From positions 1-23,371 of the forward strand of contig JBNGIS010009031.1 in NCBI GenBank assembly GCA_049999725.1: DNA of 23,371 nucleotides, written 5' to 3'. The notes under the pieces were generated by a model, which worked only from the letters and a program-made list of their open reading frames with translations, searched no databases and was not told the DNA's origin. A program made the translations under genes and the position numbers. Below are positions 9,566-18,078 of the stretch, piece by piece. Source of the stretch: Haplomitrium mnioides. Taxonomy: Eukaryota > Marchantiophyta > Haplomitriopsida > Calobryales. Positions within the stretch are counted from its first letter, which is position 1; each line of letters begins with the position of its first letter.

Positions 9566-10070
9566 TTCAATGGATTGGCAAGCTTCTATCAATTACTCAT
9601 CCATTATTATTTATATATTGGTACATCACTTACATATACGCTAAGCAATGAAGTCAAGTTTCAATAGACCGCCAAAGAGCAAGCAACATTTCAACAACCC
9701 TAGGATCCAGTCTCTTCTAGTCTTATTCTAGAGTCATATGATCCAAATGCACGTTGTAAAGGCTATTTTGATGCTTCTAATTTTGCTATTGGAGTAGTTT
9801 TATAACAAGAGTTTGAGGACGGACTTCATCCAATTGCCTTCATATCACGCCGACTAAATGCAACAAAGAAAAATTATTTTGCAAAGGAAAGAGAGCAATT
9901 GGAAATGGTTTATGCTACCAAGATGTGGAGACACTATCCTTTGAGAAGACTTGTATTTATGCGCATAGATTGCAAGCCATTGTTACAAGCAATCCATTTG
10001 GAAAATATAACAAGTTATCATCATTGATGGGAAGATCAATTACAACTCTTTTGATATCAAGCTAGAGTAT
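9566..10070 (+). pseudogene. RNase H of chromovirus copy 2, broken
   Basis: The frame reads KGYFDASNFAIGVVL, a stop, then HPIAFISRRLNATKKNYFAK, EREQLEMVYATKMWRHY, RIDCKPLLQAIHLENITSYH. All three acidic positions of retroelement RNase H can be seen (FDAS, REQLE, RID). The DNA before 9740 corresponds to the last part of the RT connection domain (compare 6410-6530 on the minus strand). It has stops at VVL and before WEDQLQLF. It directly follows the LTR, which is not a functional arrangement. Confidence 0.78.
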
Positions 10071-10169
10071 AAGCCTAGAAGGTTCTATACCATTTTCGAT
10101 GCATTTTCATGAAGGCTTAATGATCGAGTGAATACAATTGAAGTGGTTAACATTAACATATTACATCAT

Positions 10170-10477
10170 TGAGACAACTAGTGGAAGTTATGGCCAAAAA
10201 CTACAAGAAGATGCTTTTTTAGTCTTGTTTGGGCACAATTGGTTGTCAAAAATAGTGAGTATCATTATTTTCCTATTTGAGATGGTATTTTCCATCAAGG
10301 CCATCAAATATATGTTCTACAAGATGATGCATTTTGAATGGATCGTTTACAAGAAGTGTATGACATTCTGATATCATGGCATCTTGGAGTAATTAAACTA
10401 CAGAGTTGCTTCAATGTACTAGATGGTGGCCTAGCTTAGCTTAAGAAGTTTGTAGTTTTGTTTGTTTGTGTGAAAGT
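10170..10477 (+). pseudogene. Integrase zinc-binding region of copy 2, broken
   Basis: The DNA encodes decayed pieces of the region between RNase H and integrase core: a block corresponding to the YVP...DD segment near 10310, then HDILISWHLGVIKLQ (usually a TPxSGHLGxxKT block) and KKFV. These carry several frameshifts. The open frame at 10138-10371 is mostly out of frame with this and is not a separate gene. Copy 1 holds the same sequence at 1855-1560 on the minus strand. The region is cut at 10477 by a solo LTR. Confidence 0.65.
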
Positions 10478-10783
10478 TGTTGGAATGCGTGATAGCATCC
10501 TACAATATTGGATCGATATCCAATCTTTATAAAAATGAATTTAGAATCTAGAAAGTAGAAAGGAATTCAAAATGTGAAAATATGCATGTGCAAAGTATTG
10601 CACCAATATGAAAAGCGATTAATGAGCGTATCAACTAAATGTATGTATCTACTCATCTACTAGTCTCACTAACTTAAGTAAATATACTTAGTATAGTAAA
10701 ACTAGCTTAGTTAAGGATTAGTTAAAGTTAACTAACCTTAGGATAATAAGCTACCTAATCCATGATAGCTTGTAACTTTAACA
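10478..10783 (+). mobile_element. Solo LTR of another family, AAAGT duplication
   Basis: A 306-bp sequence starts TGTTGGAATGCG and ends ACTTTAACA, giving TGTT/AACA terminal repeats. It is flanked by AAAGT at 10473-10477 and 10784-10788. It interrupts integrase at a point where copy 1 is continuous (about 1570 on the minus strand). There is no internal coding sequence and no second LTR, so it is a solo LTR. Near 10720-10735 is the small palindromic stretch AGTTAAAGTTAACT. TGTTGGAAT starts are common in Copia LTRs, which is my reason for the strand; the class is not proven. Confidence 0.75.
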
Positions 10784-11772
10784 AAAGTTGTCAAGGAAAC
10801 AAAGCTTCAAGTCAAAAACCAGGGAGACTTCTTCATCCACTACCAATTCCTACTGCTTGTTGGGAACATGTAAGTTGGGATCTTGTCACTTCATTTTCAA
10901 CTATGCCTCGTAGGTTTACTGCCATTGTGGTGTTTGTAGACAAGCTCAACAAGCATATTCATTTAGCACCGACAATTGATGTAGTAGATGCTCCACAATT
11001 GGCAAAAATTTACCTTGATATTGTCTTTTGTCATTATCGAAAACCTAGGTTCTTATATCTCATATGGATCCAGGTTTCAGTGGAAAGTTTTGGCAAGAGT
11101 TGTTCAAAATTTAGGAACCAAGCTTTTTATGTCTATTGTTTATCATTTTCAAATAGATGAGCAAACATAGCATGCTAATTGCATTGTGGAGGATATGCTT
11201 CACGCATTCATGAATGTTCATCACATTAACTAAGATAGTTTTTTTATCGGCGATGGAGTTTGCCTACAACAACTTCAAACAAGCAAGTACTTGGTTTTTT
11301 TCTTTCTTTCTCAATTCAGGTAAACATACTCTTGTTTGCGATGGTATGCTTCTTCATTCTTCTTATTCCAATGTTCCAAGTATTTCTAATTTTTTGTCTT
11401 GCTTATATTCTTCTTTGCAAGATGCTTGCAACCATTTTATTATTGCTCAAAATCGGCAAAAAAAATATGTCGATAGTCGTCATCATGATTTCTCTTTTGT
11501 TTTAGATGACCAAGTTACGTTATCTACTCACAGCCTTCCATTGTCTTTAGATACTCAAGTTTGTAAGTTATCTCTTGCTTGAATTAGTCATTTCTATATT
11601 TCTCCAATCAATTCTCTTATTGCTCATAAACTTGATCTTCCTCTTCATATAAAGATTCATCATGTGTTTTATGTCTCTAAATTTTAGCATTTTATCTCTA
11701 GTCCATCTTCTTTTCCAAATTGTGTTCAACTTCCTCATTTGGCTATTGTTCTTGATGATCATGGAGAATTTG
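10784..11772 (+). pseudogene. Integrase core and C-terminus of copy 2, catalytically dead
   Basis: The open piece 10762-11160 begins inside the solo LTR; the integrase part starts at 10784. It reads PLPIPTACWEHVSWDLVTSF (first catalytic Asp present), then VVFVDKLNKHIHLAP. The second Asp block reads SHMDPGF after a frameshift, so Asp has become His. The Glu codon has become TAG (frame QIDEQT-stop-HAN at 11168). The C-terminal part continues in other frames (11214-11582) and then as SPINSLIAHKLDLPLHIKIHHVFYVSKF in pieces, up to LAIVLDDHGEF at 11772, where the 3.9-kb insertion cuts it. Copy 1 still has both of these catalytic residues. Confidence 0.8.
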
Positions 11773-12179
11773 TGTTGGCCGGGTTTTTTCGGGCTTTTTT
11801 GATTTCTTGTGTTAAACCTGGCCCAGTACAGGACTTTGAGCCTAGGATTGATCAACTTGGTGTACAAGAGTGGTAAAGAAATTCAAATCAGTACAAAGAG
11901 TCATCTAGAGTATGAAGAAAGCATGTTTGGTTAGACCTATTAAAAGGGCAGCCATATTGACATAGGAAAGTGAAATCACTCGGAAAGTCATCGATGAGAT
12001 TTGGAGCAAAAGGCTTCACTCTGAACAATACTACAGCCGTGTTCTATCGGACTATGTGTGTCAAGCCTCAGCATACCTTTCTCTTGTACATTGCCTCTAT
12101 TATGTATCCCATGCTACATTTCCCATGTTGGGTATGCTCTGTTTTGTAACCTCTATGCTATGTATTCCCTGTTTTCTTT

Positions 12180-12360
12180 TGTTTTTTATATGCTCTTTAA
12201 AGTTAGTAATTTATTAATAGTATAGTATATTATATTCTATTCTATTATTAAGTGTGGTCTTCTATCTCTCCTATCCGATAGTCCAAAAAGAAACTCCTAC
12301 TCATATTTTATTAGTTTCTTATATTATATTATAATCTCGTTATATTATATTATATATTTG
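12180..12360. repeat. AT-rich low-complexity DNA at gap edge
   Basis: Runs of TATATTA and TATTATAT build up towards the 400-base gap that begins at 12361. Such tracts often stop assemblies; nothing else is visible here. Confidence 0.7.
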
Positions 12361-12760
12361 NNNNNNNNNNNNNNNNNNNNNNNNNNNNNNNNNNNNNNNN
12401 NNNNNNNNNNNNNNNNNNNNNNNNNNNNNNNNNNNNNNNNNNNNNNNNNNNNNNNNNNNNNNNNNNNNNNNNNNNNNNNNNNNNNNNNNNNNNNNNNNNN
12501 NNNNNNNNNNNNNNNNNNNNNNNNNNNNNNNNNNNNNNNNNNNNNNNNNNNNNNNNNNNNNNNNNNNNNNNNNNNNNNNNNNNNNNNNNNNNNNNNNNNN
12601 NNNNNNNNNNNNNNNNNNNNNNNNNNNNNNNNNNNNNNNNNNNNNNNNNNNNNNNNNNNNNNNNNNNNNNNNNNNNNNNNNNNNNNNNNNNNNNNNNNNN
12701 NNNNNNNNNNNNNNNNNNNNNNNNNNNNNNNNNNNNNNNNNNNNNNNNNNNNNNNNNNNN
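12361..12760. other. Assembly gap of 400 N
   Basis: Exactly 400 unknown bases. Open frames drawn across it on either strand are artefacts. Confidence 0.99.
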
Positions 12761-13000
12761 GTGAAATCAAAATCAGACAAGGGGGGAGATGAGAACGAAA
12801 TCAAAGCAGGAGGCAAAGACAAAATTGTAGCTACAAGTGAATTTGAGTCGTAGAAACAAAATCGCAGAGAGAAGGGGAAGAGATTGAATGCAGCAAGGGG
12901 AGGTAAACATGAAATCAAATACATGGAGGTGAAATCAAAATCAGAGAAGGAGGGGGAAGAGATCAAATGCAGCAGAGGGAGATTGCAAAAGAAATCGCAG
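12761..13000. repeat. Degenerate GA-rich tandem repeat, about 80-90 bp units
   Basis: GTGAAATCAAAATCAGA occurs at 12761 and 12930. GAGAAGG(A/G)GAAGAGAT..AATGCAGCA occurs at about 12868 and 12946, and a weaker form at 12775. Together they suggest two to three degenerate units that may continue into the gap on the left. No coding signal is visible. Confidence 0.55.
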
Positions 13001-13317
13001 CAACCATCTCTCAGGAAGAAATTGCAGCAGACCCCAAGAGCTACACCGTTGACTCAAATTTAGGAAGGAAGAGCGTCCACAAAGACTCATCTTCCTCATT
13101 CTCAACTTGTGACTCAGTTCTCATCCTCTAATTCTAAAAGAAAGGGCACTTGTGATTAAGGAAGGAGGGTCATGGCATCTCCAATGAGTCGCCTCAAGGA
13201 TAAATGCATGAAGAAGAATGATCGTCAAAGGAAGGAAACTTTGAAGAACAACAGCAATGACAACCTCTGCTCAAGACAAAGCTTGTCTGTCCATGATGGG
13301 CAACTATATCTAGACAA

Positions 13318-13647
13318 TCACATCTCGTAGTTTGAAGCTAGCACGGTTCTCCTCACTTTTGATGAATTTGCTGGCAAAGGCTTCTTGACACCAAAGGAAT
13401 CCAACAGAATGTGTTGGACAGTTCCCTCTGCATAGGCTTTGGCATTGATGACAATGCGAGACTTAGATTGCTTGTGAGAGGCAAAGCTTGACCCATCTTT
13501 AGTGGTCTAGATCATGATCTGAGTTGAGCTGCTGTTGCAAGTGGGCAGTGCATGCCATGCCACTTTGTAGCTCTGGTTGCACGGAAATATAAAGATGACA
13601 TCCACAACGGGAAGGAGGTGGCAATTTGAAATCAAAGGAACGATGCT
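13318..13647 (-). pseudogene. Unrecognised 110-codon frame with one stop
   Basis: The minus-strand frame from 13647 to a TGA at 13318 has a single internal stop (TAG at 13507-13509) and no start codon at its head. It reads, in order, IVPLISNCHLLPVVDVIFIF, NQSYKVAWHALPTCNSSS, stop region, KSRIVINAKAYAEGTVQHI and LLDSFGVKKPLPANSSKV. The composition looks protein-like, but I do not recognise it. It lies inside the 3.9-kb insertion, so it could be a captured exon or chance. A random frame of this length with one stop is not rare. Confidence 0.25.
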
Positions 13648-13817
13648 TCAATGTAAAGCTTTGGGAAGGAAGAGAAGGAACCGATCCCTAAGCAAGGTTG
13701 TGTGAGAACATTACTAGAGAGAGAGCTACACTAATAAAAAGAATAAAAAAGCAAAAAAGAAATACCCCATAAGTCTAGAGGATGAAAAAGTAGAAAAGAC
13801 AAAGGGAATGTTATAAG

Positions 13818-14080
13818 GGCATTAAATGAAAAGGAGCTCTCTAAAATTAGCTCACGCAGTCGCCAAAAAATGTGAGGACCTTCAAATTTGGCTGAAAATT
13901 CTTATAGGATCTAAAACTGGCTAAGGGATTTGGCCAAAAAAATTAGGGTCCTTCAATTGTGACTATAACATTAGTTGGCTACAACTTAATTTAGTGGTTA
14001 AAGTTAGTTGCAAGAAAGAGCGCCAAAACAAAAGGGTAAAGAGCATTAAATGAGCTCTCTCGCTACCTTTCTCTTTGAAG
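13818..14080. repeat. Short degenerate direct repeats in the insertion
   Basis: Two related blocks, near 13860-13925 and 13930-13995, share GCCAAAAAA...AGG.CCTTCAA...CT. GCATTAAATGA with GAGCTCTCT also occurs at 13820 and again at 14043. A perfect 14-base palindrome, AAGGGTATACCCTT, lies near 14080. No gene is seen. Confidence 0.45.
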
Positions 14081-14148
14081 GGTATACCCTTTCACGGGGG
14101 CTCATTGTTTGGATCCTTTTTTGATTTTTCATCGGGTTGGGAAGCAAG

Positions 14149-14377
14149 TGGAGGAACGAGGAGCTAGGAGCAAACAAGGGAAGGGGNNNNNNNNNNGGAA
14201 GCAAGTGGAGGAACGAGGAGCTAGGAGCAAACAAGGGAAGGGGCAAGCAAGGATTGTGTGCAGATTGTCTTGGCCAACAAGGTTACTTCTAGCGGGTGAG
14301 CCAAAGCCGGGAAGCAAGTGGAGGAACGAGGAGCTAGGAGCAAACAAGGGAAGGGNNNNNNNNNNCGGGTGAGCCAA
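14149..14377. repeat. Three near-identical segments at two 10-N gaps
   Basis: A segment of about 47 bp containing GGAGGAACGAGGAGCTAGG occurs before the first gap (14187-14196), directly after it, and again before the second gap (14356-14365). CGGGTGAGCCAA occurs on both sides of the second gap. Identical contig ends joined by 10 N are typical of unmerged overlaps, so the repeat count here is probably an assembly product. Confidence 0.8.
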
Positions 14378-15628
14378 GGGCTTTGGCTGGTGAAGGAGAC
14401 TTGCTCCTCAAGTTTATTTGGTACACATTTTCACTTCTTTAGTAGTTGAACTTAGGAAATTCTAGACCTCTACCACTGCTTGGGAAGACAACCAAGGAGG
14501 ATCCCCCGTCTAAAGCCAGGGAGAGTGAGCTCAGAAATTGTTGAGTAAAGGAATTCCTGGGGCAATCTAGGCCAAAGGTTAAATTCTTGTGATATTCAGT
14601 GTGGGCCCGAAGAGTTCTGGTGAGGTATACTCCTAGAAGAAGAGTAAGGAGGCACGAATTGGGCAGCAAGGTGGAATGCGGGTTCAACCGATGTTCGAGA
14701 GAAGCACCTCCTTAGTGAGGGAGTCATAAGAGACACCTTTTGTAGGGCAGAAGTTAAACTCTCTCATCTAAATGAGTGTGTAAGTAAGCGGTGGTGGTGA
14801 GAGAAAGGGGGCAACTATAAATTGAGGGCAGCAAACAAGTGTTTTGGGTTCATGGGAGGTGGAGGAGCCATCCAATCTAAAGACCAGCAACTGAAATCAA
14901 CAAGGGAGCAGCTTGTGGGGGCAAAGGACTAGAGTGACCAAAGGAGGACCTCCAGCCATCAATAATCCAAGGACAACACTGATTAGAAAAGAGGACATCA
15001 AGATCATTCAAATTTCTAATTTCAGGAACTGGTAATGCCATACCAAGGGTTCTTTTTGGTCTTGTGGTTTGGGGTGTATAGCTTTAGCATGTAGTTATCC
15101 TTAATTCTGCAATAGGGTTAGGAAGGGCATGTGAAAATACTCAAGACATCACTAGAGAAAGTAGGCTGCCATTTTATAGCATACATTCAAAATTCTGTTT
15201 TTGAAAGTAGATTTCAGCATAGGTGAGAGGAAGAGCAAGGGCTAGAGATAGATTTCAGTTTCTGGAAATCTGAAATCACAGATCTGAACCTGGTACCAAG
15301 ATGGGGTCAGACCTATCATTCCTGTACTCCATAGACCAGCCACCTTCCAATGGGTGTGCACAAGAATAAAGCGAAGTAAAAAGCTCTCTTTCGTCCTCTC
15401 AAAACTCTGATCTAGACTTGAGACAGACCTGGACCAGATTGCAAGTGGATAGAAAAGCAAGGAAGAGTGCACAAACCTGAACCGAAACAATTCCAACACC
15501 CTCCTTAACGCTCAAATCGACAAAGGGTTGGTCCCTCCCACAACAAGTATCCCATAAATCCTTATTACAGCACTTGTAGCAACGTGGAGTTGCTTTCTCA
15601 GCATAGCACCCGAGCGGTAGGGCCGAAA
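14378..15628. other. Right part of 3.9-kb insertion, no gene recognised
   Basis: This 1.25-kb stretch is less AT-rich than its surroundings. On the minus strand a short cysteine-rich frame near 15620-15510 (CYKCCNKDLWDTCCG) ends at a purine run followed by TGTTGGAATTG near 15500, which resembles a polypurine tract and LTR start. I found no partner LTR, so this is noted only. Confidence 0.35.
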
Positions 15629-15633
15629 ATTTG

Positions 15634-15822
15634 AAGTGGACCGCATTTTGGCAAAAGAAGTTATCAAGCAAGGACGACATCCACAAGTTCAGTACAAGGC
15701 TTTGTGGAAAGGCTATCAACTTCTTGATGCTACTTTGGAGCCTTATTCAAACCTTGAGAATGCTCAAGAGGCTATTCAATTTTTCGAAAGTTGTGGCAAT
15801 GATGACAATGTCATCCATTAAA
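15634..15822 (+). pseudogene. Chromodomain end of copy 2 polyprotein
   Basis: The frame reads VDRILAKEVIKQGRHPQVQY, KALWKGYQLLDATLEPYSNL and ENAQEAIQFFESCGNDDNVI before a TAA just ahead of the LTR. It is an uninterrupted chromodomain, cut off from its integrase by the 3.9-kb insertion. The aromatic WKGY is kept, but the ATWEP tryptophan is Leu (TTG). The apparent ATG near its head comes from the GTGGAC context (VDRIL) and is not a true start. Confidence 0.85.
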
Positions 15823-15834
15823 GGGCATGGATTA

Positions 15835-16318
15835 TGTTATAGTACAAGCATGATTTTGTGTGCTATATATAAGAAAATAGAGAGGAGTGATAGAAGTAGT
15901 AGAGGGTTTGTTTTAAGAATGAAATCATTTTAAGGTTACTAGCTTTTGAAGTTACTTTTAGGATTGAAGTGAGATAAGATTATTTGCCTTCAAAGTTACT
16001 TTTAGAGAAGTAAGCTAAGATCACTTTTAGGGTTGAAATTGGAAGTGACTTGTAAGTGATCACTTTGAGGGTTGAAGTTGGAAGTGACTTGAAAGTGAAG
16101 GAAGGGGGTTGACACCTTCTCTCTTATATAAATAGAAGGTCTTTATAGTCCAACTTCCCATTTTGGAGTTGCTCTCAATTCAGTTTGGCTCTTTAGTTGC
16201 TTGACTTTGACTTGCACTCTTGGCTTTCACTTGCTTATTGGCCTTGAGTTGCATAACTCTACTAGAGTTATCTTGGAGTTGTTACTTATTTGGAAGTTGG
16301 TATTTGAGTTTTTTTACA
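15835..16318 (+). repeat. 3' LTR of chromovirus copy 2
   Basis: It runs from TGTTATAGTACAAGC to GAGTTTTTTTACA (484 bp), preceded by a purine-rich AAAGGGCATGGATTA tract. It is about 70 bp longer than the 5' LTR because U3 holds more copies of the AGGGTTGAA..GGAAGTGACTT motif. AAGTGATCACTT at 16054-16065 is a perfect 12-base palindrome within it. TATATAAATAG lies at 16125. Confidence 0.87.
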
Positions 16319-17362
16319 TGCTCCATCTAAAACATTTCAAGAATAATATCATAACATGCAAGACGAATCATTCTCCAGTCTAATTTCTTCACATGCAACA
16401 ACTACTACTAAGTTCATGTTTTATTTCATGCTCAAGAAAGTTTTTTAAGCAAAAATTTTTTTGCTTGGAATTTTCTTGATTCATGTATTCAAAGTATTCC
16501 AAAAACATTTTCATATTAAATATTTCATATAAAAAGTGATTTTATAATATTATCTTTAAAGAAGATATGCATTGACAAATAGAATATTTACAAAACATAT
16601 TAAAACTTCAATAACAATATTGTAATATTTCTTTACAATATTCAACAAACTTTCTAAAACCTAAAACATTTACTAAACATACATTCAAAGAAAAGACGAT
16701 GCTTAGACGAGCATTGGCATCTTCATCTATAGTGTTCTAGCATATGTTTTCAACTTCCAACTATATATGAAAAAGATGAAAACCAAAAAGAAGAGCAACT
16801 ATGCTCAAATAAACTTCCGTACGTATATCTTCAAAATATGATCTCTTTCAATCAAAATCAAATAAGGACCCTTATGCGTGTATACACTAAATCTCTCATA
16901 ACTTACATAAATCTATTCCAAAAATAAAAATCAAACAAATGACTCGTGTAGAAGGATTTCATGATTCATAATTTTAACATATATTCTTACAAGATCAGTA
17001 CAAAAAAAAATAAAATCTTGTGTGCCAAGACTCAATGTCTCAAAACCTTAATCATTCAAACACGGATGTAAATGCTAACATAGATTTCAAAACAAATATC
17101 TTCTACATAATCTATTATTTTATTGAAAACTCATGCATTCAAACTCAAATATCCATGCTAGCATCCACTCCTTTGCAAACATTATACATATTGTATGGTG
17201 TTTCATCAAAAACTCATTTATTTTATGTAGAGATGTTTGTCCATCCTCAACTTCAATACAAATAAAATACACATTAAACGTTTCTTATTGAAGGATGATT
17301 TATTAAACCATTTGCATCTAGGCAAGTTGAACATTTTTTTTTATAATCAAGCACCTTAAAAA
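16319..17362. other. AT-rich spacer, no gene seen
   Basis: About 1 kb of A- and T-rich sequence with no recognisable reading frame. The only structure I see is the hairpin at 16428-16485. The 81-residue open frame at 17020-17265 is low-complexity and unlike any known protein. Confidence 0.6.
16428..16485. repeat. Inverted repeat (hairpin), arms of about 28 bp
   Basis: CATGCTCAAGAAAG...AAGCAAAAA is followed after one or two bases by TTTTTGCTT...TTTCTTGATTCATG. The arms pair over most of their length with almost no loop. It could be a small foldback element or a local palindrome. No flanking duplication was identified. Confidence 0.65.
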
Positions 17363-17529
17363 GTCACTACTTTGAACTAAGAACATGCTACTAAGAACAT
17401 GAACCTTTTTTAAAGAAAAAAAAACGTGGTTTTTTAGCTCAAAAATAGAGAAAACAACGTTATTTTTGAAAAAAACTATGTGAGTTTTTTGAGCTTCATT
17501 TTTTGTTGTTTTAACAACCATGATTGAGC
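17363..17529 (+). repeat. Dispersed repeat, copy 2 of 3
   Basis: It starts CACTACTTTGAAC, passes through GAACCTTTTTT and an A-rich run, and ends TTTTAACAACCATGATTGAGC, matching the copies at 1-167 (reverse) and 23208-23371. To its right, CTTAGTTCTT near 17570 is roughly the inverse of AACTAAGAAC near its start, so this copy may end in a short inverted repeat. Confidence 0.6.
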
Positions 17530-18078
17530 AAGAATCGATTTTATTATGCAAAATCAAACGGTATTCTTAGTTCTTATGAAAATATTGGAAATCTCGAAAT
17601 TAATGAAAGTATAAAAATTATAGTATGTTTTCATAAGAAACTTGCATTTATCATTGATTACATTTCAAAGCCTAAAAATTGAAATATGCATCAAAATAGG
17701 TTATTTTGAAATAAGTTTGGTTGCAAAAAGTCTTTGCGCAAATAGACATAGTGCTTCTTAAAACTTATTTTAAAAAAAAAACATGAGGAAAAAACCCAAG
17801 CAGAGTAGAAATCAAGGGAATGAGTTTGGAATTGTAAAGCACAATAACCCACAAAAAGAAATAGTGCACACGCGCATGGACATCAAAGTCCATACGAGAT
17901 TTCAGATTTCTACTTTCAAGTGCAAGCAAGATAGAAGCTTTTTTTGATAGTTGAAAATCCATTAGCCCAAAAGTTAAAGTAGACATATTTTAGAAGGTTT
18001 CAACAATTACAAATCTTTTATAATTCAGAGAATCATATATGCAAAGGAGTCATTGTTTAGAATAAAAATGACAATAGG

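Larger units (their letters stand above)
11773..15628. mobile_element. 3,856-bp nested insertion with ATTTG duplication
   Basis: It is flanked by ATTTG at 11768-11772 and 15629-15633. It starts TGTTGGCCGGG and ends GGTAGGGCCGAAA. Joining the flanks gives GGAGAATTTGAAGTGGACC, which lines up base for base with copy 1 near 600, so the borders are exact. The ends are imperfect inverted repeats (TGTTGGCC and TTTCGGCC). A 5-bp duplication and TGTTGG start favour an LTR-type element, but the left and right few hundred bases do not repeat each other, and the right end lacks CA. There are no pol motifs. Three N gaps inside hide part of it. Confidence 0.6.
9145..16318 (+). mobile_element. Chromovirus copy 2 (5'-deleted, twice interrupted)
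   Basis: This is the same family as copy 1, in opposite orientation. It consists of 5' LTR (9145-9558), RNase H (9566-10070), integrase (10170-11767), chromodomain (15634-15822) and 3' LTR (15835-16318). PBS, gag, protease and nearly all of RT are deleted. Two insertions lie inside: a solo LTR (10478-10783) and a 3,856-bp element (11773-15628). Joining across each at its duplication restores alignment with copy 1. The bases flanking the two outer ends (TAATA before 9145, TGCTC after 16318) do not match, so the element has been rearranged or is a recombinant. Confidence 0.8.

Noticed and set aside
12340-12966. Long open frames across the N gap on both strands
   Set aside because: They exist only because N codons are not stops.
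14046-14372. Short frames with repeated residues around 14200
   Set aside because: They come from the repeated contig ends and N gaps.
15495-15620. Possible minus-strand LTR start (purine run then TGTTGGAATTG) with a cysteine-rich frame before it
   Set aside because: No partner LTR, no TG...CA end and no duplication found; too little to call an element.
9145-16318. Simple insertion of copy 2 into the 5' LTR of copy 1
   Set aside because: The missing part of that LTR is not found after 16318, and the flanking 5-mers do not match.
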